64,000 nucleotides of DNA from Halomicrobium zhouii (GTDB lineage Archaea > Halobacteriota > Halobacteria > Halobacteriales > Haloarculaceae). The stretch covers positions 248,001 to 312,000 of the forward strand of contig NZ_FOZK01000003.1 of assembly GCF_900114435.1 (NCBI RefSeq). Direction: 5' to 3'. The number at the start of each line of letters is the position of its first letter. Position 1 is the first letter of the stretch. Position numbers and translations under genes: made by a program. The notes under the pieces were generated by a model. It was not told where the DNA came from, made no database searches, and saw only the letters and a program-made list of their open reading frames with translations. Positions 34,984 to 42,395 of the stretch are shown here, one piece after another.

Positions 34984-35916
34984 ATGAGTAGCTCTCAACA
35001 CCCGGTCGCCGTCGGACTCGAGCGGCGCGTCGGCGGCGCCACGCGCCTCCTCGCGACGGTGATGCTGTTACCCCTGCTCGACGGCGTCTTCGCAGCCGTC
35101 GTCCTGGCAGGGGCGCTCTCCAGCGTCACCGGCATCATCGAGGTCGGCCTGCTCATCTTCGGCGGGTCCGCGACGCTGGCGGTCATCCTCGCCGAGATGG
35201 ACGGCGACGTCAGGGAGGTAACGAAGTCGATACTGCTGGTCGGTGCAGTAGTCGTCGTGGGCGCCGTCGTCGTGGCCGCGCTCGCCCCGATCATCCGGAG
35301 CGTGCTCGTCCCCGGCGTCTTCGACCGCTTCGCGGCCATCATCATCCTCGCCATCGCGGGCCGCACCGCCAGCGCCCGCATCGGCGAGATACTCCCGCGC
35401 CCGTCGATGATACTCATCATCGGCCTGGTCGTCAGCGTCGACCTGAACGGCCTGTCCGTCGTCGTCCAGACCGACCCCGGACTCATGCTCCGCGCGGCCG
35501 CTGCCGCCGGCGTCGGCGTCGCATTTGCCCTGACCGCCGCGCTCGCCGGCCCGTGGCTCCGCAACGCCGTCGACATCGACCGGTTCCGCTTCGGCAGCGC
35601 CGTCGCGCTGGGGGTCCTTCCGCTGAGCCTCTTCGGTGCCATCCCGGGGGACGCCCCCGTCGCGCTTGCGGTGCTCGGCGTGACGACGTTGCTGGCGTTC
35701 GACCCCGGCCGCGCCCGCCAGCGCGACGACGAGTTCGACCCCGACCGCGTCGACGTGACCGCGGCGTTCACCGACGGCGGCGCCTCGCAGGGCGTCGAAC
35801 ACGACGACGCCGACACCGAACCGCACCGCGCGGTCCCGTTCGGCGACGACGGCGCCAACACTGCGGACGGCGAGGACGGCGACGATGACGACGACGAGCG
35901 CCTCCCCTGGCTCTGA
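34984..35916 (+). CDS. DUF5794 family membrane protein
   Basis: 310-aa haloarchaeal membrane protein with about six to seven hydrophobic segments in its first 235 residues (for example LLPLLDGVFAAVVLAGAL and LAIAGRTASARIGEILP) and an acidic, Asp-rich C-terminal tail ending DDDDDERLPWL. The function of the family is not known. It follows the 63-aa ORF in an apparent operon, and a DUF5795 gene follows it. Confidence 0.85.
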   Translation: MSSSQHPVAVGLERRVGGATRLLATVMLLPLLDGVFAAVVLAGALSSVTGIIEVGLLIFGGSATLAVILAEMDGDVREVTKSILLVGAVVVVGAVVVAALAPIIRSVLVPGVFDRFAAIIILAIAGRTASARIGEILPRPSMILIIGLVVSVDLNGLSVVVQTDPGLMLRAAAAAGVGVAFALTAALAGPWLRNAVDIDRFRFGSAVALGVLPLSLFGAIPGDAPVALAVLGVTTLLAFDPGRARQRDDEFDPDRVDVTAAFTDGGASQGVEHDDADTEPHRAVPFGDDGANTADGEDGDDDDDERLPWL

Positions 35917-35955
35917 TGAGCAAGGCTTAGGAGTCTCACCCTCCCCAACTCAGGC

Positions 35956-36183
35956 ATGGCTGACAACCGCGTCGTCCAGGGACGGATGGTCACGCCCGAG
36001 AGCCTCGCCGAGATAATCGAGGGCGAGTCCGTCATGGACGCCGAAGCGATCGAGGACGCCGACCGCGACTGTCCCGACTGCGGCGGCGACGTTATCAAGG
36101 TCGGCTACATGCCCAGCGTGACAGAGTTCGTCACGGGCTTCAAGTGCCAGGACTGCGACTGGGCCGAGACCGACCGAGAGTAA
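35956..36183 (+). CDS. DUF5795 family zinc-ribbon protein
   Basis: 75-aa protein with two CxxC pairs (DCPDCGG and KCQDCDW) forming a zinc ribbon, preceded by VTPESLAEIIEGESVMD. It is a haloarchaeal conserved family of unknown function. The ATG is 39 nt after the DUF5794 stop and the two are probably cotranscribed. A TATA-like AAGGCTTAGG nearby may add its own promoter. Confidence 0.88.
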   Translation: MADNRVVQGRMVTPESLAEIIEGESVMDAEAIEDADRDCPDCGGDVIKVGYMPSVTEFVTGFKCQDCDWAETDRE

Positions 36184-36223
36184 TCGTAACCCCTTTAGTG
36201 CAACTCGGCAAATGACGATTCAC

Positions 36224-36402
36224 GGGGCTGTGGCCTAGTCCGGGAAGGCGGCTGACTCCAGAGGTCACACGCCAGGTGACGATATCCAGAGCTGATATAC
36301 CGAGCGTCCGACTGATCATCGGCCGCGTTGACGACCCTCTGGAGTACCGAGGCGTGGTACGGAGATATCAGCCGATCGTGGGTTCAAATCCCTCCGGCCC
36401 CA
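36224..36402 (+). tRNA. tRNA-Trp (CCA) with a 105-nt intron
   Basis: Exon 1 (36224-36261) begins with acceptor GGGGCTG and ends just after anticodon CCA (36258-36260) and G37. Exon 2 (36367-36402) gives TCAGC of the anticodon stem, the GGTTCAAATCCC T-arm and acceptor CGGCCCC with discriminator A. The junctions fit an archaeal bulge-helix-bulge. Haloarchaeal tRNA-Trp is known to have such an intron. Confidence 0.96.
36262..36366 (+). ncRNA. Box C/D guide RNA inside the tRNA-Trp intron
   Basis: The intron holds a C-like box (GTGACGA at 36276-36282). Two antisense elements are seen: CCTCTGGAGT (36336-36345), which complements the anticodon region 36255-36264, and GCTGATAT (36291-36298), which complements exon 2 at 36365-36372. 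In Haloferax the equivalent intron guides 2'-O-methylation of C34 and U39 of its own tRNA, and the targets here match those two positions. Confidence 0.85.
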
Positions 36403-36673
36403 CTCTTTCATCGAATGAAATCCACGAGCACCGCTTAGCGTGTGCTCGTCTCCAGTGAGCGGTAAGCGTGGTACCTGGAGGAATTTGAAGTAGACGAGTC
36501 AATGCCCGCGCAGCGACCGCAGGGAGCGAGGATGAACATCTCGGCGTAGTTCAAACTCACTCCGACCCCGCTCTTCCAGCGAATTAGCAACCAGAGAGTT
36601 GTAGAGGCAAGTCCCGGTGTCCGGTAGTGAGCTGGTACGACGTACTAAGTACCATAGTAGCAACATCTGCTCC
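36403..36673. repeat. Intergenic region with a degenerate copy of the tRNA-Trp 3' end
   Basis: No gene. At 36548-36590 the sequence AGTTCAAACTCACTCCGA and the following CCCCGCTCTTCCAGCGAAT repeats, with several mismatches, the T-arm, acceptor and flank of the tRNA-Trp (36383-36420). The two lie about 165 bp apart. The arrangement recalls paired att sites flanking a short or lost insert, or an old duplication. Confidence 0.55.
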
Positions 36674-37033
36674 ATGGCTACCGTCTACGAATCCCTCGAC
36701 GAGTTCGATTCTCGGTCGAGAGACGGAATCGAGCGGATGCTCTACGACGGCGAGACGTTCATCGGTGCAATCCCCTGCTGGGACTTCATGGTCACACGCC
36801 GAAGCGCGACGAAGTTGATTCTCACCGACCAGCGCGTCGTGGCGTACAAACGAGGGATTATCCGGCAAAAGGAGAAGGACGTCCTCCTTCCCAGAATCAC
36901 CAGCATCGGTTTCAAGAAGGGGATTCTGTTCGGTAAAATCGTGCTCAAAGGAGCGGGGTTCAAATACTCGAACTACGTGAGCCGGTCGAAGGGCCGTGGA
37001 TTCGCCTCGGAGATCAGGAATCAAACCCGGTGA
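36674..37033 (+). CDS. Small PH-domain-like protein
   Basis: 119-aa protein. The core (FMVTRRSATKLILTDQRVVAYKRG, then LPRITSIGFKKGILFGKI) matches the bacterial PH-domain type used in membrane-associated or signalling proteins. No membrane span. Its codon use is less GC-biased than that of its neighbours. It sits beside the tRNA-Trp end repeat, so it could be an acquired cargo gene. Function unknown. Confidence 0.7.
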   Translation: MATVYESLDEFDSRSRDGIERMLYDGETFIGAIPCWDFMVTRRSATKLILTDQRVVAYKRGIIRQKEKDVLLPRITSIGFKKGILFGKIVLKGAGFKYSNYVSRSKGRGFASEIRNQTR

Positions 37034-37048
37034 GTCCCACTCGACAGT

Positions 37049-37507
37049 TCAATCGTCCGCGACTGGCTCTTCGATGATCGCGAGCCAGAAATCCTCGACG
37101 GATTGCACGAACGCGATGAACTCGTCGGGTTCGATCGGTTTCTGGATGTAGTGGTCGGCCTCGATGCCGTGGGACCTGGCGATATCCTCGCCGACGTCGG
37201 AACTCGTCAGGACGGTGACGGGGATGTCCGAGAGGGCAGGTTCGTTCTTCAGCGCCGAGAGGACGTCTCGTCCGCCAGTGGCGGGAAGGTTCGGTTCGAG
37301 GAGGACGAGGTTGGGGCGTGGGGCGTCGGCGAACCCGCCGCGCTGGTGAAGGAAGTCGATAGCCGATTCGCCGTCGGAGACGGTGTGGAGACAGTTGGCC
37401 AGTTTGCCGTCTCGAAACGACTCCGTGAAGAGTCGGGTATCGCCCGGGCTCGGCTCGACCAGCAGGATGTCGATGGGGTCGCCCGGCTGTTCGTCGTCTA
37501 CCGGCAT
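37049..37507 (-). CDS. Single-domain receiver (Rcp1-like) with altered acceptor residue
   Basis: 152-aa stand-alone response-regulator receiver. The phospho-acceptor Asp is replaced by Glu71 (VLLEPNLP, normally LLDLNLP), and the acidic pair near the N terminus reads LVEPSPGD instead of VEDNPGD. The conserved TSS and KP loop residues are kept. It may be a phosphorylation-independent or constitutively active form. The ATG at 37507 (MPVDDEQPGDP) matches the family start. Confidence 0.9.
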   Translation of the reverse strand: MPVDDEQPGDPIDILLVEPSPGDTRLFTESFRDGKLANCLHTVSDGESAIDFLHQRGGFADAPRPNLVLLEPNLPATGGRDVLSALKNEPALSDIPVTVLTSSDVGEDIARSHGIEADHYIQKPIEPDEFIAFVQSVEDFWLAIIEEPVADD

Positions 37508-37863
37508 TGCTACACGTATCGCGTCGAGGTTGATAAAGAGGCTCCAGGGATGCCTGTCGGTCGATTTCCAGTTGCTCACGGATAGTTACAACTACCACTA
37601 CGAAACCACCTGCAGTTCCCAATCGCAGGTCCAGTACTCGTGGGCTCGCGCCGACGCGGACAGGGAACCGACCGAGGACGATACTCTTTGGCTCGAACAG
37701 CGGACGTGTGTGTCATTCGTTCACCCACATCGTCAAATTCAGAGCGAGAACCACGACTGTGAGCACTCTCTCCGAAGCCACTATCCAGGACAATCCACAC
37801 TCGGCAGTGCTGCCAGCCACCGGATACGGGACGGAAGCCTGGGCAGTAAGACGCTCGCGCTAC
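37508..37863. other. 356-bp gene-free gap
   Basis: Between the receiver gene and the HalOD1 gene, both on the minus strand. I see no convincing ORF. The part next to 37508 should hold the promoter of the receiver gene. Confidence 0.5.
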
Positions 37864-38112
37864 TCAGGAACTCACGCCGACGCGACCGGAGCTATCGAGG
37901 ACCACGTGGCGTCCGGCGTACTCGAACTCGACCTGGACGCTGGTTCCGTCAGCGGACTCGAACAGCGCGTCCAGCGCGTCCGGATCGATCGATTCGTAGA
38001 GCGGTGGGAGCGCCAGCGGATCGGTGTCGGTCTTCTCCGAGACCTCCTGTATCACCGTCTCACTGGGCGAGACGTCGTCGAAGGTTCGAAAGCCGTCCCG
38101 TCCGTTTTCCAT
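37864..38112 (-). CDS. HalOD1 output-domain protein
   Basis: 82-aa HalOD1 domain (SPSETVIQEVSEKTDTDPLALPPLYESIDPDALDALF, then a beta segment VQVEFEYAGRHVVLD). HalOD1 domains occur alone or at the C terminus of haloarchaeal receivers and are thought to bind DNA or regulate output. The ATG at 38112 (MENGRDGF) is preferred over 38127. Confidence 0.88.
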   Translation of the reverse strand: MENGRDGFRTFDDVSPSETVIQEVSEKTDTDPLALPPLYESIDPDALDALFESADGTSVQVEFEYAGRHVVLDSSGRVGVSS

Positions 38113-38289
38113 CGGTGTACCACGCAAGAACGACTACCGGTAAAACAATATCGGCCTTTCGACGTTCCTGTGCGTGGCGGTGGACGACAGATGGAACCGC
38201 GAACTCTGCCACTGTGACACGGCGTGCCGGCAGAACGCACGGATAGCCGCACGGCTATCCACCCGTTGGCGTGCGACAGAAGTGTCAGA

Positions 38290-38478
38290 TTACTGTTCGA
38301 CGAGCGAATCGGATCCGCACTCCGAACACCGCTCACCGGTGTGCTGGATGAACACCGACCCGCAAGCGGTACACTCGTGTAGCACGGTCTTGGGCTGCTC
38401 GTCCTCGGGCGCCGCCTCGGTGTCCGTCGACTGGCGATTCGAGAACTTGTTTCGTATCTTCGTCAGGGGACCAGACAT
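38290..38478 (-). CDS. 62-aa zinc-ribbon protein
   Basis: Small protein starting MSGPLTKIRNKFSN, with a linker rich in Asp/Glu and a C-terminal zinc ribbon made from CTACG and CSECG. An alternative start three bases upstream (MM) exists. A perfect CCTAAT-GA-ATTAGG dyad at 38517-38530 lies upstream and may be its promoter or operator. Function unknown. Confidence 0.75.
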   Translation of the reverse strand: MSGPLTKIRNKFSNRQSTDTEAAPEDEQPKTVLHECTACGSVFIQHTGERCSECGSDSLVEQ

Positions 38479-38897
38479 CACCCGTCGCTAAGCGGCGCGT
38501 GGCCAAGACCGTTTGACCTAATGAATTAGGGACGTGGCGGCGATAGCTGGTGGTCAATTCGGCGCTTCCGGAGGTGTGGTTGAGACGTACGTACCCACCG
38601 CTGGCGACGACCGGTCCCTGTAGGGGGTTCTCCACGGCGTGAATCTGGCTCGAAGGCGAGAGGAGCTGACGACCAAACTCGCACACTGGCCCTTCGTCTC
38701 TCCGTTGTGGCGATGGTCAACCGACTGGACGGGAGGTGCGCGAGAAGACGGAGGGACGAGACCGCCCAGGACGGAGTGACGGGACTGCACAGGTCAGGAC
38801 GATGGGACGTGAGGAACGCGGTCCCCGAATGCTACCGGGTTCGAGTGTTTTTTGACGACGTCACACTGACTATTCGTTCAGGACGGTGATCCAGTAG
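38479..38897. other. 419-bp gene-free gap with a CCTAAT dyad
   Basis: No convincing coding region. It holds the dyad CCTAAT-GA-ATTAGG at 38517-38530 near the minus-strand zinc-ribbon start and TATA-like TGTTTTTTGAC (about 38847) that could serve the MFS gene. A 60-codon ORF at 38707 lacks coding character. Confidence 0.5.
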
Positions 38898-40190
38898 GTG
38901 TCCCGCGTCGGAGGATCGGTCGCGCTCCTGCGAGACCGCGAGTTCGCTGCGCTCGCCGGCACGGCGTTCGCCAGGAGCCAGGCGTTTTCGACCATTCTGA
39001 TCGCCCTCGCGCTGTACGCCGACGCGTTCGGAACGACCGGCCTCGTCGAGGGGCTGTGGGGGACCGGATTCGCGCTCGTCCAGTTACTCGTCGTGCTCCC
39101 GCTCGGGCGAAAGATCGACACCGGGAACGCCAAGGCCTACCTGCTCGCCGGGTTCGTCCTCAATCTGGGCGTCTTCGCCGGGTTCGTCTTCGTCGACAAC
39201 GCCGTCCACGTCGTTCTCGTCCGGATGCTCCAGGGCCTGGGCGCATCCGTACTGTGGATAACGGGTTCCACCGTCATCGGTGAGATCAGTCCCGACGGCG
39301 AGCAGGGCCGATGGCTGGGGTCCTACAACCAGTTCGGCGCAATCTCCTCGCTCGCCGGCGACGTCGTCGGCGGGTACCTCCTCTTCGCCCACGGGTTCAC
39401 GTTCACGTACGCGGTACTCAGCGCCATCACCGTCGCGACGTTCGTCCTCGTCTGGCGATTCCTCCGGACGAACCCGGGCGGACGGAAGGACCCCGAAGAC
39501 GCCGGCGGCGTCGAGACGTTCCGCACCCTGCTGGCCAGACCGATGGTGCGGGCGCTCGTCACCTTCCGGTTCACCTTCAGCGTCGGCAAGATGGCGGTGA
39601 TCATCTTCCTCCCGATCTACGCCCGGACGGTGTTCGGGTTCAACGCGCTCGAAATCGGGTGGATCATGGCCGGGGGGAAACTGACGAAGGCGCTCAGTCA
39701 GGGGTACGTCGGCGACCTCACGGACAGACTCGGCAGGCGGTACCTCTTCGTGACCGTCGGCGCGGGCCTCTACGGCCTGGGCACCGCGCTGATCCCGCTC
39801 GCGGCCTACTTCGAGGGGACAGTGACGCCACTACGGATCGACACCTTCGCCGGAACCACGGTGATCGGCGGTGCGTTCCTCACCCTGTTCGGCGCGTTCG
39901 GGCTGCTCGGCGTCGCCGACAGCATCCGCCTCCCGGCGAGTATGTCGCTGTTCGTCGACGAAGGCGCGGAGTACGACGCCGTGGCCTCCAGCATGTCGCT
40001 GCGGTCGATCTCGTGGAAGGTGGGGCAGGTCGTCGGACCGGTGCTCATCGGCGGCGTCAAGGAATTCGTCTCGGCGGAGGCGGCGTTCCTCGCAGCCGCG
40101 GGGTTCATCGTCTTCGCGACGACCGTCTTCGGCGTCACGACGATCAGAGCACACCGTCGGGAACGAGCGGACCCCGTCCCGGGAGACTGA
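38898..40190 (+). CDS. MFS transporter
   Basis: 430-aa major facilitator superfamily transporter with about 12 hydrophobic spans. The conserved loop DRLGRRYLF between the second-half helices and GLVEGLWGTGFALVQLLVVLPLGR near the N terminus support this. GTG start at 38898. There is no adjacent pathway gene, so the substrate (sugar, drug or metabolite) is unknown. Confidence 0.88.
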   Translation: MSRVGGSVALLRDREFAALAGTAFARSQAFSTILIALALYADAFGTTGLVEGLWGTGFALVQLLVVLPLGRKIDTGNAKAYLLAGFVLNLGVFAGFVFVDNAVHVVLVRMLQGLGASVLWITGSTVIGEISPDGEQGRWLGSYNQFGAISSLAGDVVGGYLLFAHGFTFTYAVLSAITVATFVLVWRFLRTNPGGRKDPEDAGGVETFRTLLARPMVRALVTFRFTFSVGKMAVIIFLPIYARTVFGFNALEIGWIMAGGKLTKALSQGYVGDLTDRLGRRYLFVTVGAGLYGLGTALIPLAAYFEGTVTPLRIDTFAGTTVIGGAFLTLFGAFGLLGVADSIRLPASMSLFVDEGAEYDAVASSMSLRSISWKVGQVVGPVLIGGVKEFVSAEAAFLAAAGFIVFATTVFGVTTIRAHRRERADPVPGD

Positions 40191-40471
40191 CGAGACTGCC
40201 CCGTCCCGAAGCGGGAACTATCTGACCGGCCAGCGAGTGGCGGACCGGAGTAACATTGAAGTGTGGTAAGCGATAACACGTAACTGGAGCCAGAGAGCTC
40301 CCGGCGGGAATCACCGCCGACGCCTCTGGAAGCCGTACCGGATTCCGATCAGCGTCGACGGCGGACCTGGCCGCCCGCCGTCTCGGCTTTTCGATTTTTC
40401 ACTCCGTCCCAGTGACTACCTTCACCGCGGTACGCGAACCTTGATAGGCGTCCACCCGAGAGGACACGACT

Positions 40472-41890
40472 ATGGACGGGGAGCGGCTCCCGGGAACGCA
40501 GACGGACGACGGGGCCCGCATCGTCACCCACGTCGACATGGACTGCTTCTACGCGGCCTGCGAGCGACTGCGCGAACCAGCCCTCGACGGGGAACCACTC
40601 GTCGTCGGGATGGGCTTCGAACCCGGGGAGACCATCGGCGCGGTCGCCACCGCCAGTTACGAGGCCCGCGAGTACGGCGTCGATAGCGCGATGGCCATCT
40701 CGGAGGCCCTCGAGCGACTCCCCCGCAAGATAGACGTCGTCGACGACCCCGACCGCGACGTCGACGAGGCCGGCTTCTACCGACCCGTGGACATGTCCTA
40801 CTACGAATCCGTCAGTTCGGAGGTCAAGGCGATCCTCCAGGAACGCGCCGACGTCGTCCGCGAGGTCAGCATCGACGAGGCGTACCTGGACGTCAGCGAC
40901 GAGATACGCTGGGAGGAGGCCGAGGAGTGGGCCGAACAACTGAAATCCGACATCGAGGACGCGGTCGGCGTCGCGGCGAGCGTCGGCGTCGCGCCGACGA
41001 TGAGCGCCGCGAAGGTCGCCAGCGACCACGACAAGCCCGACGGCCTCGTCGTCGTCGAACCCGGCGAGGTACGGGACTTCTTCGCCGACCTCCCCGTCGA
41101 CGAGGTCCACGGGGTCGGCCCCGTGACGGCCGCGGAACTGAGTTCCCTGGGCATCGAGACGGCTGGCGACCTCGCCGATGCCGACCCCGACACGCTGGCC
41201 GACCGCTTCGGCGAACGCGGGATGGAAATCTACCGCTACGCCCGCGGCGAGGACGAACGCGAGGTGACGCCCCGGGGCCTGCCCAAGAGCCTCTCGCGGG
41301 AGTCCGCCTTCGCCAGCGCGACGAGCGACGAGGACGCGAAACGTGACCGCGTCCGCTCGCTCGCCGACTCCGTCGCCGACCGGGCCACCAGCAAGGATGC
41401 ACTCTACCAGACCATCGGGATCAAGGTCGTCACGCCACCCTACGACGTCCACACGCGCGCGCACTCGCTTCCGGGCCCGGTCGACGAACCGTCGCTGGTC
41501 GAGGAGGTGGCGCTCGACCTGCTGGAGGAGTTCGAGGGCGACCGCGTCCGGAAGGTCGGCGTCCGCGTCTCGAAGCTCAGTTTCTCCGGCGGCGACCAGT
41601 CGAGTCTCGACGGGTTCGAGAGCGCGGCCGGGTCGGCCGAATCGGCCGATTCGACCAGTTCGTTCGAGCGCGAGCGCAGCAGTCACGAGACATCACCGAC
41701 GAACGCGACGACGGACGACGGTCCGGTTTCGGAAGGGCAGGCGAGTCTCGACGGATTCGAAGCAATGGCTGACGGAGCAGACAGGTCTGATGACGACAGT
41801 CCCACGGATTCGACTGGCGACGGTGCCGACGACGAAGCGGCCGAAAGCGGCCGCTCGTCAGAGGGACAGTCGACGCTCGGTGAGTTCTAG
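40472..41890 (+). CDS. dinB: DNA polymerase IV (Y-family)
   Basis: 472-aa translesion DNA polymerase. The catalytic motifs are HVDMDCFYA (Asp22, Asp24) and VSIDEAYLDVS. After the little-finger domain a long acidic tail holds three PCNA-binding-like boxes: QSSLDGF at 376-382, QASLDGF at 423-429, and the terminal QSTLGEF at 466-472. The catalytic core matches Dbh/DinB in length. It bypasses lesions while bound to PCNA. The tandem boxes are unusual. Confidence 0.95.
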   Translation: MDGERLPGTQTDDGARIVTHVDMDCFYAACERLREPALDGEPLVVGMGFEPGETIGAVATASYEAREYGVDSAMAISEALERLPRKIDVVDDPDRDVDEAGFYRPVDMSYYESVSSEVKAILQERADVVREVSIDEAYLDVSDEIRWEEAEEWAEQLKSDIEDAVGVAASVGVAPTMSAAKVASDHDKPDGLVVVEPGEVRDFFADLPVDEVHGVGPVTAAELSSLGIETAGDLADADPDTLADRFGERGMEIYRYARGEDEREVTPRGLPKSLSRESAFASATSDEDAKRDRVRSLADSVADRATSKDALYQTIGIKVVTPPYDVHTRAHSLPGPVDEPSLVEEVALDLLEEFEGDRVRKVGVRVSKLSFSGGDQSSLDGFESAAGSAESADSTSSFERERSSHETSPTNATTDDGPVSEGQASLDGFEAMADGADRSDDDSPTDSTGDGADDEAAESGRSSEGQSTLGEF

Positions 41891-41899
41891 ACGCACCCC

Positions 41900-42247
41900 T
41901 CAGGCCACGCCGTTCTCCAGGTTCTCCAGCAGCTTCCCGACGAACAGGCCCGTCCGGGGCGCCATCTCGTCGTCGGCCGCGGTCTCGACCGGGTGTGCCT
42001 GGAGCGTCCGGACGAACTTCTCGCCGTGGGTCATCGCCTGGATCATGTCGACGACGTCGACGACGAGCCCCTCGTCGGATGTGTCCATCGCCGGATGGCG
42101 CTCCTTGGCCGCGTCGGTGTACGTGATAGTCCAGGCCGGGCCGCCGATGACGTCGAGGATGTCGTCGACGTCGCCGACCTCCACCTGCCCGTCCTCGCTC
42201 CCCACGTAGACGGTCCCGGCCTCGACGAACGTCGCGTACCGGGTCAT
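41900..42247 (-). CDS. Conserved haloarchaeal protein, function unknown
   Basis: 115-aa protein starting MTRYATFVEAGTVYVGSEDGQ, with a region VGDVDDILDVIGGPAWTITYTD and a C-terminal helical half. No membrane span or Cys motif. It is convergent with dinB and its start faces the HerA-like gene. I do not recognise a named family. Confidence 0.7.
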   Translation of the reverse strand: MTRYATFVEAGTVYVGSEDGQVEVGDVDDILDVIGGPAWTITYTDAAKERHPAMDTSDEGLVVDVVDMIQAMTHGEKFVRTLQAHPVETAADDEMAPRTGLFVGKLLENLENGVA

Positions 42248-42395
42248 GCCTCCCCACTCACAGGCGGAGTATGAGCGCCATTCGGTTTAGCGTTTTGTGC
42301 GGCGAACGGTGGTGGTGCTACCAACCTGTGTCGCGCGTGACACGCGTCTGACGGACAGTTATGGGCCGCTAGACACTGCTCTCTACCAAGATCGA

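Noticed and set aside
38707-38889. 60-codon plus-strand ORF before the MFS gene
   Set aside because: No coding bias, promoter or homology; left as intergenic.
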